Source: Synechococcus sp. A15-62 (GTDB lineage Bacteria; Cyanobacteriota; Cyanobacteriia; PCC-6307; Cyanobiaceae). Taken from it: a stretch of DNA of 64,000 nucleotides. Position numbers and translations under genes: made by a program. The stretch's first letter is position 1; each line of letters begins with the position of its first letter. Under the pieces are notes generated by a model. The model did no database searches, had not been told where the DNA came from, and saw nothing but the letters and a program-made list of their open reading frames with translations. Of this stretch, positions 1 through 8,146 are shown piece after piece. The stretch spans positions 1,116,001 through 1,180,000 of the forward strand of contig NZ_CP047950.1 in NCBI RefSeq assembly GCF_014280075.1. Reading direction: 5' to 3'.

Positions 1-326
1 GAGAGTGGTGAGAACTGAGGGATTTCCTCTGGATTGCCGAAACGACTGGCCGCATGCGCCCCAACCAGAGCTTGTTCCAAGCCGCTGTCGGAGAGGTCGG
101 TGGTGCTGGTGATGCCCACCAGGCCATCGCTGTTCCAAACCCGGACGGTGATTGAGCTGCGCTGTGAGGCCTTGAGTTGTTTGGCTTCACCGCGATCCAC
201 CTGAACGGAGCAGTCGTCACTGCATGCGGCACCAAGGTCCCAACGACGAATCCCTTCGCGTGAAGCAAGGGTCTGAAGGCGATCCCTGAGATCTTTGGCG
301 TTAAGGCTGTTGTTGCTGCTCATCAT
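1..326 (-). CDS. tldE: TldE/PmbA family metalloprotease subunit, N-terminal part (runs off the window)
   Basis: This is the N-terminal 108 or so residues of a gene that continues beyond position 1. It begins MMSSNNSLNAKDLRDRLQ and contains the VRVWNSDGLVGITSTTDLS segment typical of the N-terminal domain of the TldD/PmbA family. Its ATG overlaps the tldD stop codon by one base (TGATG), so the two are translationally coupled. In characterised bacteria TldD and TldE form a heterodimeric metalloprotease that processes modified peptides. TldE is the non-catalytic partner, and the order tldD-tldE supports that assignment here. The ATG two codons in is equally possible as the start. Confidence 0.85.
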   Translation of the reverse strand, partial: MMSSNNSLNAKDLRDRLQTLASREGIRRWDLGAACSDDCSVQVDRGEAKQLKASQRSSITVRVWNSDGLVGITSTTDLSDSGLEQALVGAHAASRFGNPEEIPQFSPL

Positions 327-1735
327 CAACGGCCCCCAACCGTGATCGAATCAACCTTGATGTGGGGTTGCCCCACGGTGACGAACACACTTCCACTTAC
401 GGATCCGCAAAACCCGGCAGCCAGTTCCAGATCGTTGGCGCACATGGAAATGCGAGGCATCACCTCCTTGGCATCACCGATCAACGTGGCGCCTTTCACG
501 GGTTTGGTGAGTTTGCCGTTTTCAATCAGATACCCCTCTTCAACGGAAAAATTGAACTGACCCGTCGGGCCCACACTTCCCCCACCCATGGCCTTGCAAT
601 ACAGGCCTTGGTCGACGGATTCAATCAACTGCTCTGGAGTATGTGATCCCGCGTCGATGAAGGTGTTGCGCATCCGGCTCGCTGCGGCGAAGGCATGGCT
701 CTGACGCCGGCCGCTTCCGGTGCGTTTGTGGCCTGTGCGCAGTTCACCGGCCCGATCACTGATGAACCGTTGGAGCACCCCGTCTTTGATCAGAACGGTG
801 CGCTCCGGTGCCATTCCCTCGTCATCCATCGAAAGGGAGCCGAAAGAGCCACCACTCAGCCCTTCATCGATGGCGGTGACAGCAGGGTGAGCGATCAGTT
901 CACCAACGCGGTCAGCGAAGGGAGTGGTGCCCCGTTCAATCTGGGTTGTTTCGAGCAGATGGCCACAGGCCTCGTGGAAAATCACGCCACCGAAGCGGTT
1001 GGCAAGAACAGCCGGCATCTGTCCTGCATCCACGTAGTCGGCCCGCAACATCGTTCCAGCGCTGTTGCACACTTCAGCTGCACTGGCCTCGGAATCCCAG
1101 TCCCGAAGATCGTCCGGACGATCGGAGCTTCCGTAGCGTCGGCCAATGCTGGATCGGTGATCTCCGTCGGCAGCGAGAACGGAGAGACCGGTTGATTGAT
1201 GCAGGCGAATGTCGCGGGCGAACGTGCCATCGGATGCAGCCACCAGCACTTCCTGCCAGTCACGGGCGTAACTGCCCCGCCGCACCTGAAGGTGCTGACC
1301 AAGACGATTGAGATGGGCTGTGCCCTGAAGCAGGCACTGGCTCGCCTGATCGAGAGATGGACAACGTTCCAGCCAGTCGGCTTTTGTCACTCCGTGGTCG
1401 GTCAGCTGCTTCAACCCTTCAAAAGCTGAAGGGGAAGTGAGCTGTTGCGCCTCCAGACCGAGCATGGCCATGGCCTGGTCAAGGGCACGCTTGAGGCCAG
1501 CTTCGCTCAGATCGTTGGTACTGACGAAGCCATCTCGGCCATCACGAAACACCCTCAGGCCAGCGCCACGGGCAAAGGACGGGTTGACACTAGTGATCTG
1601 ATCCTGTTCAGCAAGCAAACCGATGTGGTCGGTGCGCTCGAGAAACACCTCCACCAGGTCGGCTCCTGCGGAGCTACCACGGTGCAGCAAGGACTCCAAG
1701 AGTCCTTGCCACTGATTCGAAAAGGCGTTGGTCAA
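326..1735 (-). CDS. tldD: Metalloprotease TldD
   Basis: The protein has 469 residues, the usual TldD length. The zinc motif HExxxH is visible as FHEACGH (His254, Glu255, His259), followed by the long beta-rich C-terminal domain ending in SITVGGR. With TldE it should form the cytoplasmic heterodimeric protease that cleaves unfolded or modified peptides (established for the family). The physiological substrate in cyanobacteria is not evident from this sequence. It lies immediately upstream of and overlaps the tldE homologue, forming a two-gene operon. Confidence 0.93.
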   Translation of the reverse strand: MTNAFSNQWQGLLESLLHRGSSAGADLVEVFLERTDHIGLLAEQDQITSVNPSFARGAGLRVFRDGRDGFVSTNDLSEAGLKRALDQAMAMLGLEAQQLTSPSAFEGLKQLTDHGVTKADWLERCPSLDQASQCLLQGTAHLNRLGQHLQVRRGSYARDWQEVLVAASDGTFARDIRLHQSTGLSVLAADGDHRSSIGRRYGSSDRPDDLRDWDSEASAAEVCNSAGTMLRADYVDAGQMPAVLANRFGGVIFHEACGHLLETTQIERGTTPFADRVGELIAHPAVTAIDEGLSGGSFGSLSMDDEGMAPERTVLIKDGVLQRFISDRAGELRTGHKRTGSGRRQSHAFAAASRMRNTFIDAGSHTPEQLIESVDQGLYCKAMGGGSVGPTGQFNFSVEEGYLIENGKLTKPVKGATLIGDAKEVMPRISMCANDLELAAGFCGSVSGSVFVTVGQPHIKVDSITVGGR

Positions 1736-1767
1736 GAAATCTCCTCGATTGGGCTGGGGGAGTCCCC

Positions 1768-2838
1768 TCAGCGCACAGCTGGCTGGAAACGATCGCTGTC
1801 GATCGCGGGCATCAGGAACAGCTTGGCCATCTCGGCACCGTTACCGATCCAGAAGGGCAGCTTCCGCAGCAACTTCACAGGAGCGATGGCATCGCTGGCA
1901 TCAGCCTTGTCCAGAGCGGCATTGTTGGCAACCAGGCGTTCGAGGCGCGTCCAGAACTTGTCGTTGTTGACATCAAGAACAACAGGGAAAACGCGCGCAG
2001 ACGTCTCATTGGTTTTCTCAATCACCATCTTGTCGTAGGTGCGAGCGTCCAATCCGAGAGCCTCGTAGAACTCCTTGCGGGCTACGTCGCGCACGTACAT
2101 GGTGGCGAACACCGCCAGCAGGAAGAAGCGGCACCAGAGTTTGGCGATCGGGCCACGAACCGTATCCGGTTGAGCCTTCATCAGGGCATCAAAGAAATCG
2201 CCATGACGGTTTTCGTCCTGACACCAGTTCTCGAAGAAGTTGAAGATCGGGAAGATCTTGCTGTCAGGGTTCTTTTCGAGGTGGCGATAAATGGCGATGT
2301 AACGCCAGTAGCCGATCTTTTCAGACAGGTAGGTGGCGTAGAAGATGAATTTCGGCTTGAAGAAGGTGTAGTCCTTGTTGGCTGTCAGGAAGCCGAGATC
2401 CAGCTGCATGCCGAAATCACTCATCGACTTGTTGAGGAAGCCAGCGTGGCGAGCTTCGTCACGAGCCATGTGAGCAAAGCACTCGGCCAGAAGAGGGTTT
2501 TTGGCCTTGATCCGGCGGCTCAGCTCTTTGTAGAGCAAGAATCCTGAAAATTCCGATGTGCAGCTCTGCTCAAGGAATTCGATGAACACCTTGCGGGTTT
2601 CAGGATCCAGCTTGTCGGCAGCACCCTCAAACTCCTCGTTACGAACGAAGTGGTGGCGGTTGTAATCCTTCCGGAACTCCTCACAGATGGCTTCCAGTTC
2701 AGCCTCATTGGGCCGAAGATCCATCGCCGCCATCGCTTCGAAATCCGTGGTGTAGAAGCGAGGGGTCAGGATTGTGTCCTTGACAGGATCCTTGATGGCT
2801 ACAGCGCTGCCTTCGGCCACGGCGGTGGGAGGGACCAT
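1768..2838 (-). CDS. acsF: Mg-protoporphyrin IX monomethyl ester oxidative cyclase (AcsF/ChlE)
   Basis: The 356-residue protein is an aerobic di-iron cyclase that forms ring E of protochlorophyllide. Two ExxH iron-ligand motifs are visible (DEARH and DENRH), along with the conserved N-terminal segment [18 protein letters not shown] chose the ATG at 2838 ([10 protein letters not shown]) because it gives the normal family length; the in-frame start at 2895 would add 19 unsupported residues. It is the only cyclase gene in the window. The adjacent DUF2996 gene upstream is on the same strand, with about 66 nt between them. Confidence 0.95.
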   Translation of the reverse strand: MVPPTAVAEGSAVAIKDPVKDTILTPRFYTTDFEAMAAMDLRPNEAELEAICEEFRKDYNRHHFVRNEEFEGAADKLDPETRKVFIEFLEQSCTSEFSGFLLYKELSRRIKAKNPLLAECFAHMARDEARHAGFLNKSMSDFGMQLDLGFLTANKDYTFFKPKFIFYATYLSEKIGYWRYIAIYRHLEKNPDSKIFPIFNFFENWCQDENRHGDFFDALMKAQPDTVRGPIAKLWCRFFLLAVFATMYVRDVARKEFYEALGLDARTYDKMVIEKTNETSARVFPVVLDVNNDKFWTRLERLVANNAALDKADASDAIAPVKLLRKLPFWIGNGAEMAKLFLMPAIDSDRFQPAVR

Positions 2839-2904
2839 CAGTTGCGTTTCACGATCCTGCCAATGTAGGCGTGTCAGCCCGACCCCTGAGGCCAATGCGG
2901 GCGG

Positions 2905-3342
2905 TTAGTTACCTCCCAGCCACTTTTGGCCGTTGAGACGTTGCAACAGGCGGGAGACGAGAAGAGGCAAAGACATCCGCTTCTCATCGATCAGAAAGCT
3001 CTCCAGCAGCGTCGGCTCACTGCCTGCATCAGCCAGGGCAATCACCTTGGAGCTGTTGATGTCGGCCTTGGAGAAACAAACCCAGAAGCGGCGGCCCCCA
3101 GGAAGTTCACCGACCACCATCGGACATTCACCGCCGACGACGGGACGCTGCCCCTCGACGCGCTCGAGCCGATCAGCTGTGATGTTGTGTTCGGCGAGCT
3201 GTTTGGCGACAGCCGGCAGAAACAGTGTGTCGATGAATTCAGGGAAGGGCTTGTCCTCCGGCTTGGGCGGCTTGGCTTTCGGCGCTGGTTTGGCAGGGGC
3301 CTCTTGACCTGAAGACTGCTTCTCGACTGGGGTTTCGCTCAC
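2905..3342 (-). CDS. DUF2996 family protein
   Basis: The 145-residue soluble protein starts with a Lys/Pro/Ala-rich, probably disordered stretch of about 35 residues. A compact domain follows (FPEFIDTLFLPAVAKQLAEH ... FWVCFSKADINSSKVIALAD ... LLESFLIDEKRMSLPLLVSR). I recognise the domain as DUF2996, which is restricted to oxygenic phototrophs. The position upstream of acsF on the same strand fits a photosynthesis-related role, but no function can be read from the sequence. Confidence 0.8.
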   Translation of the reverse strand: MSETPVEKQSSGQEAPAKPAPKAKPPKPEDKPFPEFIDTLFLPAVAKQLAEHNITADRLERVEGQRPVVGGECPMVVGELPGGRRFWVCFSKADINSSKVIALADAGSEPTLLESFLIDEKRMSLPLLVSRLLQRLNGQKWLGGN

Positions 3343-3387
3343 CGATCCAGCATTGCTGGGGCAACTGTAAGCAGCTTGGTGCGTTGC

Positions 3388-3873
3388 TTACCAGTTCGCC
3401 TCCGGATCATCTCCCCAATCACTGATCTCCTGTGCAGGAGAGCCCACAGCTGAAGCGCCTGATGAAGCGTCTGACGGCGGGGGGACTGATGAAGGGCGTT
3501 GAATCACGCGGTAAGCCACAGAGACCGTTGGAGCCGGTTCCCTCACATCTCTTTCTGGACCTGGGTTTGCACTGGATCTGGGTGCCGGTTCGTTGGCAGG
3601 GTTATCTCTCTCATCAAATTCCGGTTGAAGGTGAGAACGTCTTTGGCGACGCAGGGGACGTTCAGCAGGCGAGACCAAAACCGCTGCGACGGCGGCTCCG
3701 GCTGCACCACCCACGCCAGCAAGCGCTGTCCATGCCCCAACGGGGAGCGGAGGTGTTGTCCACACCAGCAGACGAATTCTGGTTTTCTCGCCAACGTTGC
3801 TGGCCGACAGCACCAGCAGCACCAGCAGTGGTGCCAGGCAGGGAATGAGCATCAGCCGCTGAAACATGCTCAT
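3388..3873 (-). CDS. Small predicted membrane protein with proline-rich tail
   Basis: The 161-residue protein has two hydrophobic segments, at about residues 7-23 (LMLIPCLAPLLVLLVLS) and 42-66 (LPVGAWTALAGVGGAAGAAV). A hydrophilic tail rich in Pro, Ser, Arg and Asp follows and ends DDPEANW. The two-helix arrangement resembles LapA-type small membrane proteins, but I do not recognise the family with confidence. Its start overlaps the ubiX stop by 4 nt (ATGA), so it is translated from the same message. Confidence 0.65.
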   Translation of the reverse strand: MSMFQRLMLIPCLAPLLVLLVLSASNVGEKTRIRLLVWTTPPLPVGAWTALAGVGGAAGAAVAAVLVSPAERPLRRQRRSHLQPEFDERDNPANEPAPRSSANPGPERDVREPAPTVSVAYRVIQRPSSVPPPSDASSGASAVGSPAQEISDWGDDPEANW

Positions 3874-4481
3874 TCCAGGGGGCCGTTCCAGCGGTTCAGG
3901 GGTGCGAGTTCGTCCTCCAAGCCATCGAACAGTCGCACCACCAGAAAGTCCACCATCTCCTCCAAGGAATCGGGCCTGGTGTACCAGGCCGGAATGGGAG
4001 CGGCAATGGTGGCTCCAGCTTCAGCGAGGCCGGTGAGATTGCGGAGGTGAATCAGGTTGAAGGGCATCTCCCGGGGCGCAATCACCAGGGGACGACGCTC
4101 CTTGAGGTGCACATCCGCGCAGCGTTCGATCAGATCAGCGGCAATGCCGGCATGGATCCGACCGACGGTTCCCATGCTGCAGGGAACGATGACCATCGCC
4201 CGGGTTCGGTAACTACCACTGGCGATGCAGGCGGCTTGATCATTCCAGCGATGGCAGGTGAGTTCGCCGCTCTCGACCCCAAGCCTCTCCCTCCAGAACT
4301 CGCGTTGCTTCAGAGGATCCACGGGGATCGATAGCCCCTGTTCCGCACGAAACACCTCATGGGCGCCATGGCTGAGCACGAGATGAACAGCGCGCCCGCG
4401 CTGCAAGAGCAGCTGGAGGGCACGCTCGGCCAGGGGTTGGGCGGATGCACCGGTGACCGCAAGAACGTAGGGATGCATCAC
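3870..4481 (-). CDS. ubiX: Flavin prenyltransferase UbiX
   Basis: The 203-residue flavoprotein-fold enzyme shows the family signatures LAVTGASAQPLAERAL at the N-terminus, the MVIVPCSMGTVGRIHAG loop, and RRPLVIAPREMPFNLIHLRN. It attaches dimethylallyl phosphate to reduced FMN to make prenylated FMN, the cofactor of UbiD-type decarboxylases used in quinone biosynthesis. It directly follows the RNase R-like gene (stop at 4482, no spacer) and overlaps the next membrane-protein gene, so all three are likely co-transcribed. Confidence 0.93.
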   Translation of the reverse strand: MMHPYVLAVTGASAQPLAERALQLLLQRGRAVHLVLSHGAHEVFRAEQGLSIPVDPLKQREFWRERLGVESGELTCHRWNDQAACIASGSYRTRAMVIVPCSMGTVGRIHAGIAADLIERCADVHLKERRPLVIAPREMPFNLIHLRNLTGLAEAGATIAAPIPAWYTRPDSLEEMVDFLVVRLFDGLEDELAPLNRWNGPLE

Positions 4482-6803
4482 TCAGCGCTCGCTGAGGGCA
4501 ACAGGCAGCGGCTCCGATGATTCAGGCTCGCTGGAGGCATCGGATCCCTGGCTGATGACCTCAAGGTCGATCTGATTGCGCAGAACATCCACATTGATCA
4601 CGCGCACCTGAACGGCATCACCGAGTTGATAGGTCTGACGGTTCTTGCGACCGACCAGGCGATTCTGGCGTGATCTGTACTCGTACCAGTCATCGTTGAG
4701 GGAGCTCACATGAACGAGCCCCTCAACGCGACTCTCCCCGACTTCCACGAAAAAGCCATAGCTCTGCACACCGCTGATGCGCCCCTCCACTTGTTCGCCG
4801 ATCAGGGGCTGGGCTGAACGGGCCTGGATCATCGACAGCAGATCCTTCTCCAGTTCCAACACCTGGCGCCGACGGGTGTTGAGCCGTTGCACCGTGCGCT
4901 CACTCACCAATCCGTTCAGCTTCTCGTCCTGTGATGCCGTGAACAGGGGCCATGTGAGATCAGCACCGGCACCCTTGAGCCCAAGCTTCAGACGCGTCTT
5001 GTGACGCACGGTTGGACGATCCTTTGCATCGGTGAGCAGCGCAACGATCACCTGTTGGTTCACCAGGTGGGCGTAGTGCTGAGTTGCACAGGTCCAGGGG
5101 GTCAGTGAAGTGTTCGGGCGGATTGGAGCAGCATCTTCCCCATCGGGATCTGCTGCCGCTGAGGTGGCGTCTGTGGATGCCACAAGGCTGAGCGGTGGCA
5201 GAGCATGACTGAGCTGCTGTTCAAGCACGCGGCGTTGACTGCTGTCCTTGAACACCTGAATCAGTTCCGAAGCTGATGGGCAACCGTCGTCATCCAGTTC
5301 CAGTGGAAGATCTAAGGCAATGGCCGTCTTCGCCACATCGGTCAGCACGCTGCCATCGGGTTCATCCGCCTCGATGGTGATTCCAGGCAATTGGAGATCG
5401 AGTCGTTGTGCGGTCCATGCACGGTCGGCAGCCCTCAACAGAGGCTGAAGGAACGCATGGGGGTCCACCGGGTTGAACGCATCAACCCAGCGATGCCGCA
5501 AACCGGATGGATCTGCGCTGCGCAGGTCACCAAGGGCTTCCAGCTGTGGAGGGCAGAGATCGAGTTGTACAACTCCGCTGCTGCTCTCATGCTCCAACAG
5601 CAGGGTGTTGCAGAACCGCAGGGTCTCTAGCTGACCGAGCTGGTCTTTGATCGGTTTGAGAGCCACAGGAATGCTGCGTGCCTTGGGTTTGCGTTCCGCA
5701 AGGGCGGTCAACTGATCGGCGCTCACGTCGGCGACGGGGCGCACCGAACTCAGCATGAACTCCCAATCGGTCGCCTCACCGTTGGCTGCAATATCGATCC
5801 GAACGCTGATGGCGTCAGCCTCGGAACCGGCTGAGAAGCTGGTGACCTTATTAAGGGATGGAGTCAGCAGGGGTTGCCAGACCTCACCGAGGCAAAGCGC
5901 TTCGCCGCGATCACGCAGGCATGCATCAAGGCTGTTGCCTATCCCGATCCGCTCGCCCACGCTGGGTGCATGGACCCAGAGGCGACATCCGCCGTCCTTG
6001 GGTTCAACGTGCACGGCAGGCAACCCCGGCGCGTCCTGCTGACTCCATCCTTTGAGAAGCAGCGAAGGCTGGTCGGTGAGATCAACCCGACCCTTGGCCG
6101 CAGGTGTTTTGCCAGAGCTTCGGGGTGCTGCAGGTCGGTCCTGAAGCCCAGTCTTGGTCAGCAGCAGGTCTCGATCTGCCACCGGTCCGCCATTGAGCGG
6201 GAGAGATCGAACAACATGGCCGGCCGCAGCATGCTGAGCCACGGGATAGCGGTCGATCCGTACCTCAACAACGCTGGAGACCTCATCGCCGGGCAGGTGC
6301 TTCGCATCCTCTGCTGGCAATTCAATGCCAGCAAGCACCCGGTCATCCAAAGGTGAGGCCAGCAGCTGTTCAGTCTGCTGCTCCACCTGCGCCAGGAGCG
6401 ATTGCGTGGCCCGTTCCAGGATGCATTGAACGCCACCTTCTGGAGAACGGCGGCGGCCGCCCTCCCGCGTCACCCGCACCAGCACTCGATCACCGTTCCA
6501 GGCGTGGTTCAGCTGATGGTCACGGATGTAAATGTCCTCACCGCCGTCATCGCGAATGGCAAAGCAGAAGCCTTTGCTGCTGCAGCGCAGGCGAGCATCA
6601 ATCAGATCACTCTCTGGGGGCCGTGTAAGTCCACCCTCACTCGTCTGCTCGATCACACCGATTTTCATCAGTGATGAAACCGCAAGTTCAAGCGCCGCTT
6701 TGTCCGTCTTGTTGCTGAGCTTGAGGATCTTGGCCAGTTGGTCTGGCTCAGAGGGATGCTCTGTCGAGAGCTGATCCAGCAGATCGGCAACCGTAAATTT
6801 CAT
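4482..6803 (-). CDS. RNase II/R-family protein lacking catalytic residues
   Basis: The 773-residue protein has the RNase R order of domains. A winged-helix N-terminus (1-60) is followed by a cold-shock-like domain (about 70-112, SSKGFCFAIRDDGGEDIYIR), an RNB-like region (about 255-610), an S1 domain (about 665-745, GRISGVQSYGFFVEVGESRV) and an acidic tail. The RNB region keeps the scaffold segment CRLWVHAPSVGERI (273-286). Directly upstream, where active enzymes carry four catalytic aspartates, the sequence is DAPGLPAVHVEPKDGG with none of the DD pair. The usual SPIRRYxDLxxHR motif is replaced by TPWTCATQHYAHLVNQQ. It is probably an RNA-binding pseudo-enzyme. An intact RNB gene lies at 27822-29852. 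Confidence 0.88.
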   Translation of the reverse strand: MKFTVADLLDQLSTEHPSEPDQLAKILKLSNKTDKAALELAVSSLMKIGVIEQTSEGGLTRPPESDLIDARLRCSSKGFCFAIRDDGGEDIYIRDHQLNHAWNGDRVLVRVTREGGRRRSPEGGVQCILERATQSLLAQVEQQTEQLLASPLDDRVLAGIELPAEDAKHLPGDEVSSVVEVRIDRYPVAQHAAAGHVVRSLPLNGGPVADRDLLLTKTGLQDRPAAPRSSGKTPAAKGRVDLTDQPSLLLKGWSQQDAPGLPAVHVEPKDGGCRLWVHAPSVGERIGIGNSLDACLRDRGEALCLGEVWQPLLTPSLNKVTSFSAGSEADAISVRIDIAANGEATDWEFMLSSVRPVADVSADQLTALAERKPKARSIPVALKPIKDQLGQLETLRFCNTLLLEHESSSGVVQLDLCPPQLEALGDLRSADPSGLRHRWVDAFNPVDPHAFLQPLLRAADRAWTAQRLDLQLPGITIEADEPDGSVLTDVAKTAIALDLPLELDDDGCPSASELIQVFKDSSQRRVLEQQLSHALPPLSLVASTDATSAAADPDGEDAAPIRPNTSLTPWTCATQHYAHLVNQQVIVALLTDAKDRPTVRHKTRLKLGLKGAGADLTWPLFTASQDEKLNGLVSERTVQRLNTRRRQVLELEKDLLSMIQARSAQPLIGEQVEGRISGVQSYGFFVEVGESRVEGLVHVSSLNDDWYEYRSRQNRLVGRKNRQTYQLGDAVQVRVINVDVLRNQIDLEVISQGSDASSEPESSEPLPVALSER

Positions 6804-6903
6804 CGTGGCGTACGCAGAAACCGACCATCAGGGCCGGGAGAGACGGAAGGGGTGGCCGACGCTGTTCAGCAGGCCGTGCGGAGTCAGCCCTTCAAAACCC
6901 ACC

Positions 6904-7221
6904 TTAAGACTCAGGAGTTTGATCCCGCTCTGTGGTGGGTTCCGCATCACGGAAGAGAGGAACCAGCAAGCGGCCACCGATCACGAGAAAACCCAAAGAG
7001 GCCAACAGCTGCAGCAGGTCGCTGGGAATGACTGTCGCGACGGAACCACCGGCAAAGGCCCCCAGCAAACTGGCAAGAACCAAAGCGGATGATGAACCGA
7101 GGAACACGGCCAGGGGGCGATTGGACGTCCCACTGATCGCCACTGTGGCGAGTTGGGTCTTGTCACCGAGTTCAGCCAGAAACACGGTGAGGAAGGTGGA
7201 AATCAGGAGCGGAAAATCCAT
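6904..7221 (-). CDS. UPF0016/GDT1-type cation transporter, half-size (second gene of pair)
   Basis: The 105-residue membrane protein starts MDFPLLISTFLTVFLAELGDKTQL and carries the family hallmark ExGDKT once, followed by two more hydrophobic helices. Full-length UPF0016 proteins have two such motifs in about 200 residues, so this is a half-size member that should pair with its neighbour. Full-length homologues export Mn2+ or exchange Ca2+/Mn2+ with protons; Mn2+ supply to photosystem II is the likely context. The ATG at 7221 is 2 nt after the stop of the upstream half gene. An in-frame start at 7245 would overlap that gene. Confidence 0.85.
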   Translation of the reverse strand: MDFPLLISTFLTVFLAELGDKTQLATVAISGTSNRPLAVFLGSSSALVLASLLGAFAGGSVATVIPSDLLQLLASLGFLVIGGRLLVPLFRDAEPTTERDQTPES

Positions 7222-7223
7222 CG

Positions 7224-7556
7224 TCAGCTCGCGGCATTGAGCCAAAGGGAACGGGTAGCCTGGAGACCCAGCCAGATGCCAAGCGCCACCATCAGCACTC
7301 CGGCCATCAGTTCAAGACGCTCAGGTGGCAGGGTTTTGGCCAACCATTGACCAACGAGAACGCCCACAAGGCTGGAAGCAATCAACGCCAGTGCGGCACC
7401 GATGAACACCAGAACAGGTGAGCCGGACTGGGCAGAGAGCAACAGCGTCGCCAACTGTGTTTTGTCGCCAAGTTCAGCCACAAAAACAGTGGTGAACGTG
7501 CTGAAAAGCACTGCAGCAAAGCTGCGCGACTCGGGGCTGGTTTGCTCACTTGTCAA
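7224..7556 (-). CDS. UPF0016/GDT1-type cation transporter, half-size (first gene of pair)
   Basis: The 110-residue protein has one ExGDKT motif (VFVAELGDKTQLATLLL) and three predicted helices. It is clearly related to the gene that follows 2 nt downstream, so the pair looks like an internal duplication kept as two genes. In family terms the two halves should assemble with opposite orientation into one transport unit (inference). Its start overlaps the end of the YkgJ gene by 11 nt, so all three genes are likely on one transcript. Confidence 0.87.
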   Translation of the reverse strand: MTSEQTSPESRSFAAVLFSTFTTVFVAELGDKTQLATLLLSAQSGSPVLVFIGAALALIASSLVGVLVGQWLAKTLPPERLELMAGVLMVALGIWLGLQATRSLWLNAAS

Positions 7557-7920
7557 CAGAACCTCCCGCGTTCTGAGCGCGATTGAACCTACGCATCACC
7601 CCACTGCGACCGCCGTAGGTGCTGCGAATCTGCTGATGGCAACAAGCGATGGCGAAGGCGTCGAACTGATCGTCGGGAACGTCAAAAAGACGGCCCAACC
7701 CACTGACACGACAGAAGTCAGGACGCTCGTCATAGATCCTGCAGCGCTGACTGCCCGTGTCGTAGTGAATGCACCATCCGTCGGGTCCAACCATGGCCAG
7801 ATAGGTCCGTTGTTGCTCTTCGCTCAAGGCCTCTAGGGCATCAGCCCGTTCCTCCGGAGCCAGTCGGCAACAGGCTCCGCAGTGTTTGATGCAGGTCCAT
7901 TGCGGCGTGTCACGACTCAT
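7546..7920 (-). CDS. YkgJ family cysteine-cluster protein
   Basis: The 124-residue soluble protein is rich in cysteine. The N-terminal motif CIKHCGACCRL and later Cys residues (WCIHYD, RCRIYDERPDFC, ACCHQQ) match the YkgJ/UPF0153 zinc- or iron-binding family. Family members are thought to chelate a metal, but no reaction is established. It is the first gene of a cluster with the two UPF0016 half transporters, which hints at metal handling (inference). Confidence 0.85.
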   Translation of the reverse strand: MSRDTPQWTCIKHCGACCRLAPEERADALEALSEEQQRTYLAMVGPDGWCIHYDTGSQRCRIYDERPDFCRVSGLGRLFDVPDDQFDAFAIACCHQQIRSTYGGRSGVMRRFNRAQNAGGSVDK

Positions 7921-8028
7921 GACTGAGGCTGTGACAAGCCATCACAGAGATCAGAACAAATCCGTCGCTCTCGGGACAGAGCCCCGTAGCCTGGGAGGCG
8001 TAACGATTTCGGACAGCGCTGCAACGCC

Positions 8029-8136
8029 ATGGGCTTTGACATTCACCTGATCGCCAACTTTGCCGCCCTGGCGATGATCACCATTGCTGGTCCTGCTGTC
8101 ATCTTCATCCTCTTCTACCGTCGCGGCGCGCTCTGA
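8029..8136 (+). CDS. psb30: Photosystem II protein Psb30 (Ycf12)
   Basis: The reading frame has 35 codons: [20 protein letters not shown], then [15 protein letters not shown]. The single transmembrane helix with the IAGPxxIFxL core followed by RRGxL is the Psb30/Ycf12 signature. This small subunit sits at the periphery of the photosystem II core near cytochrome b559. The spacer of 108 nt after the divergent YkgJ gene should hold its promoter. I see no strong Shine-Dalgarno sequence. recJ ends 11 nt downstream on the other strand. Confidence 0.88.
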   Translation: MGFDIHLIANFAALAMITIAGPAVIFILFYRRGAL

Positions 8137-8146
8137 TCGCCCCGTT

